NCBI RefSeq assembly: GCF_001570565.1
Contig: NZ_BBXE01000016.1
Span: 124,001-188,000, forward strand
Direction: 5' to 3'
Origin: Herbidospora yilanensis
GTDB taxonomy: Bacteria > Actinomycetota > Actinomycetes > Streptosporangiales > Streptosporangiaceae
DNA length: 64,000 nucleotides
Shown: in pieces, positions 1 through 11,232 of the stretch
Layout: every line of letters starts with the position of its first letter
Numbering within the stretch: position 1 is the stretch's first letter
Position numbers and translations under genes: made by a program
The notes under the pieces: model-generated
Seen by the model: only the letters and a program-made list of their open reading frames with translations
Told to the model about the DNA's origin: nothing
Database searches by the model: none

Positions 1-1861
<1,861 letters not shown>

Positions 1862-1898
1862 ACCGCGGCAGCCGAACCCCACCCTGTGAAGGATTGAC

Positions 1899-4418
1899 GT
1901 GACGGAAGTTAACCTGCCTCCGGGCCCGCCGCCGGCTGACCGCATCGAACCGGTGGACATCCAGTCCGAGATGCAGCGCAGCTACATGGACTACGCGATG
2001 TCGGTCATCGTCTCGCGTGCCCTCCCCGACGTGCGCGACGGTCTCAAGCCGGTGCACCGCCGGGTGCTCTACGCCATGTTCGACGGCGGCTACCGCCCCG
2101 ACCGCGGCTACTTCAAGTGCTCCCGTGTCGTCGGTGACGTCATGGGTTCGTACCACCCCCACGGCGACAGCTCGATCTACGACACCCTGGTCCGCCTGGC
2201 CCAGCCGTGGTCGCTGCGCTACCCGCTGGTCGACGGCCAGGGCAACTTCGGGTCGCCCGGCAACGACATGCCCGCCGCGATGCGCTACACCGAGTGCAAG
2301 CTCGCGCCCATCGCGATGGAGCTGCTGCGCGACATCGACAAGGAGACCGTCGACTTCCAGCCCAACTACGACGGGCGCTCGCAGGAGCCCGTCGTCCTGC
2401 CGTCGCGGTTCCCCAACCTGCTGGTCAACGGCGCGGCCGGCATCGCGGTCGGCATGGCCACCAACATCCCGCCCCACAACCTGCGGGAGGTCGGCGAGGC
2501 CGTCAAGTGGGCGCTGGAGAACTACGAGGCCACTGACGAAGACCTCCTCGAAGGGCTGATCGCCCGGGTCAAGGGCCCCGACTTCCCGACCGGCGCGCTC
2601 ATCGTCGGCAAGCGCGGTATCGACGACGCCTACCGCACCGGCCGAGGCTCGATCACGATGCGCGCGGTCGTCGAGGTCGAAGAGGACAACAAGGGCCGCC
2701 AGTGCCTGGTGATCACCGAGCTGCCCTACCAGGTCAACCCCGACAACCTGGCGCTGTCGATCGCCGAGCTGGTCAAGGAAGGCAAGATCAACGGCATCGC
2801 CGACGTGCGCGACGAGTCGTCGTCGCGGGTCGGCCAGCGCCTGGTGGTCGTGCTCAAGCGCGACGCGGTCGCCAAGGTCGTGCTGAACAACCTCTACAAG
2901 CACACCCAGCTCCAGACCACGTTCGGCGCCAACATGCTCGCCCTGGTCGACGGCGTGCCCCGCACGCTCCGCCTCGACCAGTTCGTCAAGTACTACATCG
3001 GCCACCAGATCGAGGTCGTGGTCCGCCGGACCCGCTACCTGCTGCGCAAGGCCGAGGAGCGGGCCCACATCCTGCGCGGCCTGCTCAAGGCCCTCGACCG
3101 CCTCGACGACGTGATCGCCCTGATCCGCCAGTCGGCGTCGGCCTCGGCCGCCCAGCAGGGCCTCATGGACCTCCTGGAGATCGACGAGACGCAGGCCCAG
3201 GCCATCCTGGACATGCAGCTCCGCAAGCTCGCCGCCCTGGAGCGCCAGCAGATCCAGGACGAGTACGAGAACCTGATGGTCCAGATCAACGAGTACAACG
3301 AGATCCTGGCCAGCCCGGTGCGCCAGCGCCAGATCGTCGGCGACGAACTCGGCGAGATCGTCAGCCGCTACGGCGACGAGCGCAAGACCGAGATCATCGC
3401 GTACGAAGGCGACATGTCCATCGAGGACCTGATCGCCGAAGACGAGATGGTCGTCACGATCACCCGAGGCGGCTACGCCAAGCGCACCAACACCGACCTC
3501 TACCGGGCGCAGAAGCGCGGCGGCAAGGGCGTTCGCGGCGCCCAGCTCCGCCAGGACGACATCGTCGAGCACTTCTTCGTCACGACAACCCACCACTGGC
3601 TCCTGTTCTTCACCAACAAGGGCCGCGTCTACCGGGTCAAGGCCTACGAGCTGCCCGACTCGGGCCGCGACGCCCGCGGCCAGCACCTCGCCAACCTGCT
3701 GGCGATGCAGCCCGACGAGCGGGTCATGGAGGTCCTCGACCTGCGCGACTACGAGGTGTCGCCCTACCTCGTCCTGGCCACCCGCAGCGGCCTGGTGAAG
3801 AAGACCCGGCTCTCCGAGTACGACTCCCCGAGGTCCGGCGGCCTGATCGCCATCAACCTCCGGGACGACGACGAGGTCATCGCGGCCCGGCTGGTCTCCG
3901 AGGAAGACGATCTGCTGCTGGTCTCCCGGAACGCCCAGGCGATCCGCTTCACCGCCTCCGACGAGGCCCTCCGTCCCATGGGCCGGGCCACCAGCGGCGT
4001 GATCGGTATGCGCTTCGTCGACGGAGATGAACTTCTGGCCATGAATGTCATGAGCCATGGTGACGATGTGCTTATCGCCACTGAGGGCGGGTATGCGAAG
4101 CGCACACCGGTTGAGCACTATCCGCTGCAAGGCCGGGGTGGAAAGGGCGTACTGACGGCGAAAATAGTCAGTGCCCGTGGCAAGCTGGTCGGAGCGGTCA
4201 TGGTGGGACCCGAAGACGAAGTCTTCGCGATCACCTCAGCCGGCGGAGTGATCAGGACCAGCGCCGCCGAGATCAAGCAGTCCGGCCGCCAGACGATGGG
4301 GGTCAGACTGATGAATCTCGCGGAAGGCGACAGCGTGGTGGCCCTAGCCCGGAACGCCGAAGCGTTGGAGACTGCCGAAGCGGTGGAGACTGAGAACGGG
4401 GCAGGAGACGAGCAATGA
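1899..4418 (+). CDS. gyrA: DNA gyrase subunit A
   Basis: 839 aa, the usual length. GTG start with a purine-rich GAAGGA just upstream. The breakage-reunion domain contains the catalytic Tyr130 in AAMRYTE. The quinolone-determining loop [10 protein letters not shown] has Ser and Asp at the positions usually mutated in resistant strains, so GyrA looks quinolone-susceptible. The coiled-coil tower follows, then the C-terminal beta-pinwheel with the GyrA-box [10 protein letters not shown] near residue 540, needed to wrap DNA. Codons 710-780 use fewer G/C-ending codons than the rest of the gene. The last bases overlap the DUF3566 gene by 4 bp (ATGA), implying translational coupling. Confidence 0.98.
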   Translation: MTEVNLPPGPPPADRIEPVDIQSEMQRSYMDYAMSVIVSRALPDVRDGLKPVHRRVLYAMFDGGYRPDRGYFKCSRVVGDVMGSYHPHGDSSIYDTLVRLAQPWSLRYPLVDGQGNFGSPGNDMPAAMRYTECKLAPIAMELLRDIDKETVDFQPNYDGRSQEPVVLPSRFPNLLVNGAAGIAVGMATNIPPHNLREVGEAVKWALENYEATDEDLLEGLIARVKGPDFPTGALIVGKRGIDDAYRTGRGSITMRAVVEVEEDNKGRQCLVITELPYQVNPDNLALSIAELVKEGKINGIADVRDESSSRVGQRLVVVLKRDAVAKVVLNNLYKHTQLQTTFGANMLALVDGVPRTLRLDQFVKYYIGHQIEVVVRRTRYLLRKAEERAHILRGLLKALDRLDDVIALIRQSASASAAQQGLMDLLEIDETQAQAILDMQLRKLAALERQQIQDEYENLMVQINEYNEILASPVRQRQIVGDELGEIVSRYGDERKTEIIAYEGDMSIEDLIAEDEMVVTITRGGYAKRTNTDLYRAQKRGGKGVRGAQLRQDDIVEHFFVTTTHHWLLFFTNKGRVYRVKAYELPDSGRDARGQHLANLLAMQPDERVMEVLDLRDYEVSPYLVLATRSGLVKKTRLSEYDSPRSGGLIAINLRDDDEVIAARLVSEEDDLLLVSRNAQAIRFTASDEALRPMGRATSGVIGMRFVDGDELLAMNVMSHGDDVLIATEGGYAKRTPVEHYPLQGRGGKGVLTAKIVSARGKLVGAVMVGPEDEVFAITSAGGVIRTSAAEIKQSGRQTMGVRLMNLAEGDSVVALARNAEALETAEAVETENGAGDEQ

Positions 4419-5287
4419 CCAACTCGGGCAAGACGAAGAACACCGGGGCGGCCAAGAAACCCGCGTCTACCTCGGCTGCCTCGTCGTCGATGCGCGACGG
4501 GGTATCCGCCCGGATCGACGACGAGAAGAACAACGACACGGCCGAGACCCCCAAGGTCGCGGGGCCGGCACAGGGGCCTGCCCAGGCCCCGAAGCGGGAG
4601 ACGCCCAAAGCTCCCCAGACCGGCCGTGACCTTCCCAAAGACGAGCCCAAGACCGACGACTCCACCGTCCGCATCCGTCCCACGGGCAACGACAACAAGC
4701 CGTGGTCGCGGCCCCAGTCGCCCAACGGCGACCAGAAGCACCTGGCCGGCGACGAGCCGACGGCCGCCTACAAGGCGCCCCGCCTGCCCACGCCGGTCTC
4801 GGCCCCCGAGCCGATCGTGACCGCGTCCCGCCCCTCGCCCGTGGAACCGGCGACGGCCGAACGGCCCGTCATCGCCACCTCCTCGGCCCCGAAGGACTCC
4901 TCCGGACGGGCGCCGCGCAAGGCCCACCTGGTGCTGCGCCGGGTCGAGCCGTGGTCGGCCATGAAGTTCAGCTTCGTGGTCTCCCTGGTCTGCTTCGTCG
5001 TGCTGTTCGTGGCCGTCGCGGTGCTCTACGGAGTGCTGTCGGCCATGGGCGTGTTCGACGCGTTCGTCCAGGCGGTCAACCAGCTCACCCAGGGCGAGGG
5101 CGGAGCCGCGGCCTCGTTCGACATCGCCTCGTGGTTCGAGCCGGTGCGGATCCTGGGATACACCGCCCTGCTCGGCGCGGTGAACGTGGTGCTGATCACG
5201 GCGCTCTCCACTCTCGGGGCCGTGATCTACAACCTGAGCGCCGACCTCGTCGGCGGCGTCGAAGTGACCTTCTCCGAAGCCGAGTAG
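4415..5287 (+). CDS. DUF3566 membrane protein downstream of gyrA
   Basis: 290 aa. Residues 1-170 are a disordered Lys/Pro/Ala/Thr-rich tail. Residues 171-285 match the DUF3566 layout: [17 protein letters not shown], a membrane helix at about 184-209, an extracellular stretch ending in [11 protein letters not shown], and a second helix at about 246-272. This is the gene found directly after gyrA in actinobacteria (Rv0007-like in Mycobacterium). Its function is not established; the gyrase-operon position is conserved, and a role at the cell envelope or division site is only inferred. Coupled to gyrA by a 4-bp overlap and followed by a strong hairpin. Confidence 0.9.
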   Translation: MTNSGKTKNTGAAKKPASTSAASSSMRDGVSARIDDEKNNDTAETPKVAGPAQGPAQAPKRETPKAPQTGRDLPKDEPKTDDSTVRIRPTGNDNKPWSRPQSPNGDQKHLAGDEPTAAYKAPRLPTPVSAPEPIVTASRPSPVEPATAERPVIATSSAPKDSSGRAPRKAHLVLRRVEPWSAMKFSFVVSLVCFVVLFVAVAVLYGVLSAMGVFDAFVQAVNQLTQGEGGAAASFDIASWFEPVRILGYTALLGAVNVVLITALSTLGAVIYNLSADLVGGVEVTFSEAE

Positions 5288-5299
5288 CCGTAGTCGTGA

Positions 5300-5325
5300 T
5301 TCCGCGGTGCGACCACACCGCGGAA
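5300..5325 (+). terminator. hairpin after the gyrase operon
   Basis: A perfect 10-bp stem (TTCCGCGGTG at 5300-5309, CACCGCGGAA at 5316-5325) with a 6-base loop, 13 bp after the DUF3566 stop. There is no T-run, as is common for actinobacterial terminators. It separates the gyrase operon from tRNA-Ile. Confidence 0.6.
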
Positions 5326-5369
5326 CACGGTAAGCTTTACCTCGTCGCCGCGAACTGGCTGGCTGACGA

Positions 5370-5443
5370 GGGGCTATAGCTCAGACGGTTAGAGCGCTTC
5401 CCTGATAAGGAAGAGGTCCCAGGTTCAAGTCCTGGTAGCCCCA
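5370..5443 (+). tRNA. tRNA-Ile (anticodon GAT)
   Basis: 74 nt. Acceptor stem GGGGCTA/TAGCCCC, D-arm GCTC/GAGC, anticodon stem CTTCC/GGAAG with loop CTGATAA (GAT), T-arm CCAGG/CCTGG with loop TTCAAGT, then A73. CCA is not encoded. Its 3' 43 bases form part of the 44-bp duplication created by integration of the element at 5401-13474. The gene stays intact at this (left) junction; the right junction carries only the 3' part. Confidence 0.98.
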
Positions 5444-5444
5444 C
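5401..5444 (+). repeat. attL core (44-bp direct repeat)
   Basis: Identical to 13431-13474. It starts in the anticodon loop region of tRNA-Ile and ends one base past the discriminator A. The bases flanking the repeat differ at both sides (C/G before, G/T after), which fixes its limits. Confidence 0.95.
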
Positions 5445-5453
5445 GCATGTCAG

Positions 5454-5486
5454 AGGCCGTTTCCCATCATGGGAGATGGCCTTTTT
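5454..5486 (+). terminator. intrinsic terminator after tRNA-Ile, element-borne
   Basis: Stem AGGCCGTTTCCCA / TGGGAGATGGCCT with a 3-base loop (13 pairs, two of them G-T), followed by TTTT. It lies inside the element, 10 bp after the tRNA. It therefore replaces the trailer displaced to 13475 onward. Confidence 0.8.
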
Positions 5487-5512
5487 GATCTTCTGAGGGA
5501 CTAACTGAGGGA

Positions 5513-6658
5513 CTATGCCTGCTGGGTGTAGTCACCGAAGATCTGGTCCATCGCCTCTGCCCCTTCCAGCAGCACCGGGCGGAGCTGCTTCCGATAGACC
5601 TTCTCCGTGACGACGGTGCCCTTGTGGCCGACCAGGCGGGCGATGTCCTCGACCGCCACCCCGGCGTCTGACATGAGCGAGACGAAACTGTGGCGAAGTT
5701 CCCTCGGGGTCCACTCCTCGGGGTTCAACTCTGTTCGCTTCAGGACCACGCGGAAGGCGCGGCGGACGTTCCCGGCGTCGAGTTCGGTGCCGTGCCTGCT
5801 GGCGAACACGAGATCGTTCTCTTGCCAGTGGTCGCCGGCCTTTTCCTTGGCGGCGGCCTGGCGGTCCTTATGGAGTCTCAGCGCGTCCACGCAGAGACGG
5901 GGGAGAGCCAGGGTGCGGCGGGACTTCTGGGTCTTGGTGTCTCCCCCGACCCGTACCGACCTCCAGACCATGATCGAGGGCGGTTCGGCGTCGAGGTCGA
6001 CGTGGGACCAGGTGAGCGCCCGCAGTTCCTCCGTACGGGCGCCGATGAGCAGGGATGCGACGAGGTAGGCGTACAGGTTGGTGTTCTCGGCAGCCCTGAG
6101 GACGGAGACCGCCTGATCGAGGGTGAGGGACTTCGACGGACGGCCCTCCTTTCCCTTGGGGATGTCGCAGAGCAGGACCACGTTCCGTTTGACCTTGTCG
6201 CGGGCCTGGGCGCGGGCGATCGAGCGTTTGAGGATGCTGTGGATCTTCCGGATGGTCTCGGTGCTGAGGGTCTTGGACTTGGTCGCCAGCCAGCGGTCTA
6301 CGTCGTCGGCGGACAGTTCGCGGAGCTTGCGGGCACCCAGGGCCGGGATGACGTGCTGTTCGGCAAGGATGCGGCGGTTGGTGACCGTCGAGGCTTCCCG
6401 GCCGTTGAGGCCGAAGGCCAGCCAGTCCCCTACGGCCTCGGCGACGGTGTGGTCTTTCCCCGTCGTGGTCAGGCCGTCTTCGTAGTCGCGGATGAGCTCC
6501 TTCAGCTTGGCTTTCGCCTCGGTCTTGGTCTTGCCGCTCGCCTTGCGGGTGATGCGCTTGCCCGCAGGGGTGTAGCCGACCGTGACCGAGGCGATCCAAC
6601 GCTGACGGGTCTCGTCCCAGTACAGGCCCCCGTCTCCCTTGCTGCGTCGTGTGGTCAT
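5513..6658 (-). CDS. int: tyrosine recombinase (AICE integrase)
   Basis: 381 aa. Catalyses site-specific integration and excision between the 44-bp att cores. Residues 1-60 are an Arm-binding region (GDGGLYWDETRQRW), about 70-155 the SAM-like core-binding domain, and 175-375 the catalytic domain. Catalytic residues: Arg208 (LLIGARTEEL), Arg322-His323 (TPRELRHSF), His345 (LVGHKG) and the nucleophile Tyr355 (EKVYRKQL). The usual His of HxxR is Arg, as in many pSAM2-like integrases. The start is the ATG overlapping the xis stop (ATGA); an upstream open extension in the same frame has no family similarity. The stop lies 69 bp from attL. Confidence 0.96.
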   Translation of the reverse strand: MTTRRSKGDGGLYWDETRQRWIASVTVGYTPAGKRITRKASGKTKTEAKAKLKELIRDYEDGLTTTGKDHTVAEAVGDWLAFGLNGREASTVTNRRILAEQHVIPALGARKLRELSADDVDRWLATKSKTLSTETIRKIHSILKRSIARAQARDKVKRNVVLLCDIPKGKEGRPSKSLTLDQAVSVLRAAENTNLYAYLVASLLIGARTEELRALTWSHVDLDAEPPSIMVWRSVRVGGDTKTQKSRRTLALPRLCVDALRLHKDRQAAAKEKAGDHWQENDLVFASRHGTELDAGNVRRAFRVVLKRTELNPEEWTPRELRHSFVSLMSDAGVAVEDIARLVGHKGTVVTEKVYRKQLRPVLLEGAEAMDQIFGDYTQQA

Positions 6659-6858
6659 GATGCTTGTGCCTCCTGTTCGAGTAGGGCGATGTAGTCGGCG
6701 ATGGCCGAGGCCGGGATCAGCCGGGTACGGCCTTGGTGGACGGACCTCAGACGGCCCGACCGGAGAAGCTCGTAGATCACGCTGCGGCTCATGCTCAGCA
6801 GGACCATGGCTTCGTGTACGCGATACAGCCGCCGTTGTGGCAGGTTCGCTGTGGTCAT
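6655..6858 (-). CDS. xis: excisionase-like HTH protein (Xis)
   Basis: 67 aa. A winged-helix/MerR-type DNA-binding fold of the excisionase family: RLYRVHEAMVLLSMSRSVIYELLRSG, with the recognition region LSMSRSVIYEL, then RTRLIPASAIADYI. It is placed between repSA and int with 4-bp overlaps on both sides, as in pSAM2 and other AICEs. Expected to bend DNA at attL/attR and direct the integrase toward excision. The size and context fit Xis well; a purely regulatory role cannot be excluded from sequence. Confidence 0.88.
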   Translation of the reverse strand: MTTANLPQRRLYRVHEAMVLLSMSRSVIYELLRSGRLRSVHQGRTRLIPASAIADYIALLEQEAQAS

Positions 6859-8315
6859 GCGTCCTCGCGTTGGGACGCGATTGCGCGGGCCTGGGAGACG
6901 CGCTGGCGGATGTGTTCGGCCATGATCGCCTCGCCGGGGGTGTAGCCAGATCCGGCGAAGCGCCAGTGGGCCATGACGAGCGTGGTTTCGTCGTCCAAGG
7001 CGGGGAGGCCGGAGCGGTCACGGGCCTCTTGGGCGCGGTGTTCGAAGCGCGCGCCGCGTAGGGCGCTCAGGGTGGTGGAGTAGTTGCGGCTCTTGGTCGA
7101 GAAGTGGCCACGGAAGCCGAGCATGTGAGCCCACGGGCGGAGCCGGAGATCTGCGAACTCGGGGCGTGCGCCAAGGGTCCAGCAGGTTCGGATCATCATG
7201 CGGGCGTGGTCGGTGACGGGGAGCAGGTCGAGGTTCAGGCCCGGCTTGATGCCGGTGCCCGCGCAATGTGTGCACAGCCTGTGGACACGGCCGGTGCCTT
7301 TGCACTGTCCACAAGAGAGCCGGTAGTCGACCGTGCCGGAGGACTCCGCGCCCTTGCTGGCGTACTTGGCGATGTAGCCCGCCACCGCCTGTTCGCTGAG
7401 GCCGTCGAGGCTTCGGCCGAGCAGGATCGGGCGGATGTCGAGCTGGTCGCCCCAGCGGAGGTCTCGTTGGCCGAGGTCGCTGGAGGGGGTGCGTACCGTC
7501 ACGCTCTTGACCGCCGCTGGGATGGCGTGAGCGAGCAGGCGGTGATCTGCCCACGACGGCGGGGGTTCGGTTGCGCCGCCGGGGCCGTCGAGCCTGATGA
7601 CGGCGTGGAAGTGGACGAGGCCGCGCCGTTGGTACTCGGCGACCTTGGCGAAGGACACCCGTACTTGGGCGTTGAAGGCTTGGCGGGTCATTCCTGCCAG
7701 GCGGGCCATTTCCCGGCGGGCGTTCAGGGTGAAGCGGTGCCAGAGCACTCCGGCGTGTGCCTGCCACAGGACCGCGCCGGGGTAGTCGTAGCAGTCGGGG
7801 CAGATCGGCTGGCCGAGCTGGGGGTCTCCCTTCTCGTGTCGACTCCGGCAGCCCGCCGGCCTTTCGTGTTCGCAGTGGCGGTCTTGGTTTCGTGGTCGGC
7901 AGGGGCGGACGCGGCCTTCCGTTTCTCGGCGGGTGTGTACGGGGCCGAACGATGGGGCGGTGAAGGTCGCGAAGACCCTGGGGTGGGTGCTGATGGTGTT
8001 CGGTACGCCCTTGCCGCCGGACAGGCCCGCGCGGATCAGGTGGAAGGTGTCGGCCTGGTAGACCTCGGAGCAGGCGAGGCAGACCGAGGCGCGGCGGTTG
8101 CCGCAGGCCACGAGCAGGTGGCCGGTCGGTTCGTCGGTGGTGGAGTAGTGGTGCAGGAGTTCGCCGGTCCGGCTGTCCACGACCAAGGACTCTCCGGCGA
8201 GGTGGATGGGGTTGGCGCATCCGCCGGTCGCGGCGACCATCGAGCGCCAGCGGGTGAAGCCTGGGGCGTTGATGACGCGGGCCAGGTCGGTGAACCACGC
8301 GGGGTGCTGAGTCAT
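6855..8315 (-). CDS. repSA: RepSA-type rolling-circle replication initiator
   Basis: 486 aa. Related to RepSA of pSAM2, which nicks the double-strand origin for rolling-circle replication of the excised element. Features are a Cys-rich stretch near residues 75-85 (CGNRRASVCLAC), the metal-binding HUH-type motif VHFHAVIRLDG with His235 and His237, candidate nicking tyrosines Tyr314/Tyr318 in GYIAKYASKG, and a zinc-ribbon-like CGQCKGTG...CTHCAGTG after that. First gene of the rep-xis-int operon. Its ATG is about 160 bp from the divergent GntR gene, and the spacer contains the twin operators. Confidence 0.92.
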   Translation of the reverse strand: MTQHPAWFTDLARVINAPGFTRWRSMVAATGGCANPIHLAGESLVVDSRTGELLHHYSTTDEPTGHLLVACGNRRASVCLACSEVYQADTFHLIRAGLSGGKGVPNTISTHPRVFATFTAPSFGPVHTRRETEGRVRPCRPRNQDRHCEHERPAGCRSRHEKGDPQLGQPICPDCYDYPGAVLWQAHAGVLWHRFTLNARREMARLAGMTRQAFNAQVRVSFAKVAEYQRRGLVHFHAVIRLDGPGGATEPPPSWADHRLLAHAIPAAVKSVTVRTPSSDLGQRDLRWGDQLDIRPILLGRSLDGLSEQAVAGYIAKYASKGAESSGTVDYRLSCGQCKGTGRVHRLCTHCAGTGIKPGLNLDLLPVTDHARMMIRTCWTLGARPEFADLRLRPWAHMLGFRGHFSTKSRNYSTTLSALRGARFEHRAQEARDRSGLPALDDETTLVMAHWRFAGSGYTPGEAIMAEHIRQRVSQARAIASQREDA

Positions 8316-8393
8316 GGGTTAGTCCCTTCGTTGGTGTCTGTGTCGTTGCGGTCCTCCTTGCGCATTGCTCAGACCTCCTTTCTTGTCGGCCTA

Positions 8394-8449
8394 CTTGTAG
8401 TACATGTTGCCATGGCGTCGACATGTCGCGCAACCTGTAGTACATGTTG
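8394..8449. promoter_or_regulatory. twin operators between repSA and the GntR regulator
   Basis: The 14-mer TGTAGTACATGTTG occurs twice (8396-8409 and 8436-8449), 40 bp apart (about four helical turns), in the divergent promoter region. A palindromic GACATGTC lies between them. This is the arrangement expected for KorSA-like GntR repression of rep-xis-int and autoregulation. Binding is inferred. Confidence 0.75.
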
Positions 8450-8475
8450 GGAGACAGATTTCGGAGGAGACTCAC

Positions 8476-9321
8476 GTGGAAGTGGAAGCGACTCCCCTGT
8501 GGAAGGTCATCGCCGCAGGTCTGCGGGCTGACATCCTGGAGGCGCGGTATACGCCCGGAGCGCCGTTGCCGAGTGAGACGGCCCTGGCCGAGCGATACAA
8601 CGTGTCCCGGCCTACCGTTCGAGACGCGGTCAAGGCCCTCGTCCTTGAGGGACTGATCACCGTGATCCGGGGGCGCGGGACGTTCGTGCGTCCGGTGCCG
8701 GATCGGTACCTGATCATGCTGGGCGTCGAACCCCGCCATGACATCGCCAGCAGCGCCTACAACAGCGAGGGCCAGAACCAGGGGTGGCTACGGTGGCCCA
8801 TCCCCGATCCGGAGTTGCCGGAAGCTGACGTGTACGGCATCAGCAACGTGTTGCCGGCCGATCGGGAGACGGCCATGTTGATGGGGCTGCGGACCGGGCA
8901 CTCTGTGGTGCGGCGGTACAGCGTGTGGTTCCACGCGAAGGTGCGGACCCGCATCGAGGTCAGCTCGTTCATCAACGCGGATCTGATCCCGGACTTCACG
9001 CGGGCCGATCTCGTGGGCGAGCTTGACGCGGTCTATCGGCACCTGGAGAAGGGGCGGGGGCCGGTGTCTTGGGCGGATACCGTGACGGCCCGGATGCCTT
9101 ATGAGAACGAGCGGGAGCGGCTGGAGATCGAGGCCGGAGCGCCGATTCTGTTGATTCGGCGGATCATGTACAGCCGTGACGGCCAGGTCTTGGAGATGAC
9201 CGAGATTCGGGGCGCGGCCGAGCACTACGAGACGACCAGCGTTGATGTGTCGTCTGACCAGGATCAGAGCCGGAGCGCTCCGAAGTCTGCCGAAGGTGGA
9301 CGGGTCATCCTGGCGCTGTAG
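8476..9321 (+). CDS. GntR/HutC-family regulator (KorSA-like)
   Basis: 281 aa from a GTG start at 8476, preceded by GGAGGA at 8463-8468; the frame is open further upstream, but that part overlaps the operators. The N-terminal winged helix reads PLWKVIAAGLRADI..., PLPSETALAERYNVSRPTVRDAVKAL and VIRGRGTFV. The C-terminal UTRA ligand-binding domain spans about 95-265. In pSAM2 the GntR protein KorSA represses replication and transfer and keeps the element integrated. The divergent position beside repSA and the twin operators support the same role here, although no transfer genes remain to be repressed. Confidence 0.88.
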   Translation: MEVEATPLWKVIAAGLRADILEARYTPGAPLPSETALAERYNVSRPTVRDAVKALVLEGLITVIRGRGTFVRPVPDRYLIMLGVEPRHDIASSAYNSEGQNQGWLRWPIPDPELPEADVYGISNVLPADRETAMLMGLRTGHSVVRRYSVWFHAKVRTRIEVSSFINADLIPDFTRADLVGELDAVYRHLEKGRGPVSWADTVTARMPYENERERLEIEAGAPILLIRRIMYSRDGQVLEMTEIRGAAEHYETTSVDVSSDQDQSRSAPKSAEGGRVILAL

Positions 9322-9462
9322 TGGCTCAGGGTTTCTTTACTGGTTCAAGGCGGCCCGCCTACGGCGTGCCGCGCGCTTGGCGGTCGCGGGCCGCGCTGCG
9401 GCTCTTCGGCCGGTCACGGCCCGCGCCGCCGCGATCAAATAGCCTTGGAAATAATACTTCGG

Positions 9463-10812
9463 TTACTTCTTTAGGAGCTCTAGAACCTTGTCAATTTGGA
9501 GTTGTCCTAATAATGCAAAAATGATCGCCGCGATCGGAACCGCAAGTGCAGCAAGTGTGCTAATCGCCACCAAAGAGTTCGTTAAATTCAATGTTGCCTT
9601 GGCAAATAATCTTGCCACTTTACTCGGGGGCTTTACTGGAGGCTCCGCCCTAGAGCCAGGGCTTCCATCCGCTTCGAATGCAGAAGCGATAGAGGCTAGC
9701 TCTTCGTACGGTGCGGCATTTTTGGGTCCGGAAAGAACAACTTGAATCACTCGCAGAATCTTTGCGATGTCCGAAGGAAGGCTTCGGCGGAAATTTGGGG
9801 CGAGCAAAAAAGTTGTTAGCTGTGCAGAGCATCCACGAAGAGCGGTCGCTAAAGGGTGAGGCGTAAATCCTCTTTCTTGCTGTGCATCAAGGCGGTTTGC
9901 GGCACTGTACAGTAGCTCGATTACTTCAATTATGCTTTTCCGAAGGTCAGCGTTCGGCTCGGGAATTGAATTGGCTTGTCCCGCTATCAAGGCGCCAGAA
10001 GGAGGATCGATTGGATCAATAATTCGAGTAATTCGAACAAGAGCGTCCATGCCACTCCATCGAGGGCTGATGCGTCGGATGACCCAGCTCGCAATAGAGC
10101 CAGAGATAACGATCGACGCCAGGAAGAGCACTAAAAGAAGCGGTCCCAGGCTAAGGGGGTCGAAACCCATAATCGGCTTATCGGTAGCCAGGAGTGGCAT
10201 CCATGCTAGAAATACAGACGTTGGCACAAATAGGGATGCTGTCCGAATATGAGACAGCCAGAATGCGTCGATTGCTACACGATTCTGACTAGCCGCACTG
10301 AGGTTCTTCGGGAGCTTTATCTGCTCATACCTCCCGCGATGCTTTACCCAGGGTCTGGCAATGTAACTGAAGCCACGAAGGAATAACCATGTTGCCCAGA
10401 AGGTGCCTAGCAAGGCGATGTGGCGCCATGTTGGCACCGATGGGTCTATATGGATGTGCATGTAATTCCAAAGTGGGTGCATCAAGAGAGCGACACCCCC
10501 AAAAGTGAATATGCTTACAATGTAATTCATGCCAAGAATCACAAAGATGAGAGAGTGGAGCCAGAGTATCTCTCTAGCCTCGTCCCATCCCTTGAGGCTG
10601 CGCCGCTTTAGATCTCGAATATACGGCCAAGCTCCGCGCCAAACCCCATGGCGGCGTAGTATCTTGAATGATGGACTAAATACGAATTCAAAATGAATAT
10701 CCCTCATTAGTGCACCAAGAAATAATGTTAGGATTGCCGTCCATGCCACTGCAATGAAGGTGATGGAGAGATAGATGACAATTATGGCGAGTACTGTTGC
10801 GAACACATCCAT
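9463..10812 (-). CDS. AT-rich orphan multi-pass membrane protein (element cargo)
   Basis: 449 aa; family not recognised. Hydrophobic segments lie at about 5-35, 85-112, 125-148, 188-208, 220-245 and 415-440. A basic cytoplasmic loop (RRHGVWRGAWPYIRDLKRR) comes near residue 55, and a soluble region at about 265-400 contains EVIELLYSAANRLDAQQE. Base composition is far more A/T-rich than any neighbour, with many A/T-ending and otherwise rare codons (ATA, AGA, TTA), so it is recently acquired. It is the only gene in the cargo position of the element on this strand, preceded by an A/T-rich promoter region. A membrane effector or exclusion protein is conceivable, but nothing in the sequence proves it. 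Confidence 0.8.
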   Translation of the reverse strand: MDVFATVLAIIVIYLSITFIAVAWTAILTLFLGALMRDIHFEFVFSPSFKILRRHGVWRGAWPYIRDLKRRSLKGWDEAREILWLHSLIFVILGMNYIVSIFTFGGVALLMHPLWNYMHIHIDPSVPTWRHIALLGTFWATWLFLRGFSYIARPWVKHRGRYEQIKLPKNLSAASQNRVAIDAFWLSHIRTASLFVPTSVFLAWMPLLATDKPIMGFDPLSLGPLLLVLFLASIVISGSIASWVIRRISPRWSGMDALVRITRIIDPIDPPSGALIAGQANSIPEPNADLRKSIIEVIELLYSAANRLDAQQERGFTPHPLATALRGCSAQLTTFLLAPNFRRSLPSDIAKILRVIQVVLSGPKNAAPYEELASIASAFEADGSPGSRAEPPVKPPSKVARLFAKATLNLTNSLVAISTLAALAVPIAAIIFALLGQLQIDKVLELLKK

Positions 10813-11232
10813 GACTCAATTATTCGGCATCATGCCCACAACTGGTAGTCATCGTTCGTATCGGATTATTGGTCATCAAATCATTTAGTTAGACATACGT
10901 GAATTTTTTCTCAAATTGGCACAATTGGGACGCCGCTGATGACCTCTACGAGGCGGCTTTGAGCTCACGTGAGCAGTCTGATTCTCATGCAACTAGGTCA
11001 GGGAGTAGGTGGCTCCCCCGCCCCCGCTACCGGAGTGTTCGTGTCCCTCGGTCGGCGTCAACTCCGTCTGTGCAGGTTGGGCAGTGGGCTCGCGTGGACC
11101 GCTATGGGGAAGGGACACGCGAAGACGGAGTTGACACCTCGGTCGGGCCACGGGGTCCGGCAGCTATCGGGGGCGGGGGAGGAATGGGCCGGGTCCGTAA
11201 CCCGGCGGTTGAGGCGTGGCGACGTGCCTCCC
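10813..11232. other. 420-bp non-coding region inside the element
   Basis: The first ~110 bp are A/T-rich and presumably hold the promoter of the minus-strand membrane protein. The rest is G/C-rich and dominated by the inverted repeat at 11014-11180. Open frames across it have no family character and inconsistent third-position bias. Confidence 0.6.
11014..11180. repeat. large imperfect inverted repeat in the element
   Basis: Outer arms of 13 bp are perfect (TCCCCCGCCCCCG at 11014-11026 versus its complement at 11168-11180). Inner arms of 13 bp are also perfect (GTCAACTCCGTCT at 11057-11069 versus 11123-11135). The two arm pairs nest and are separated by unmatched sequence; the loop is about 53 bases. 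A second, crossed pairing (GTGTCCCT at 11041-11048 with AGGGACAC at 11111-11118) could form an alternative fold. Candidate replication or transfer locus, or structured RNA. Confidence 0.7.

Noticed and set aside
10965-10976. CTCACGTGAG palindrome as a parS site
   Set aside because: Only the central CACGTG matches; the TTT/AAA arms of parS are missing.
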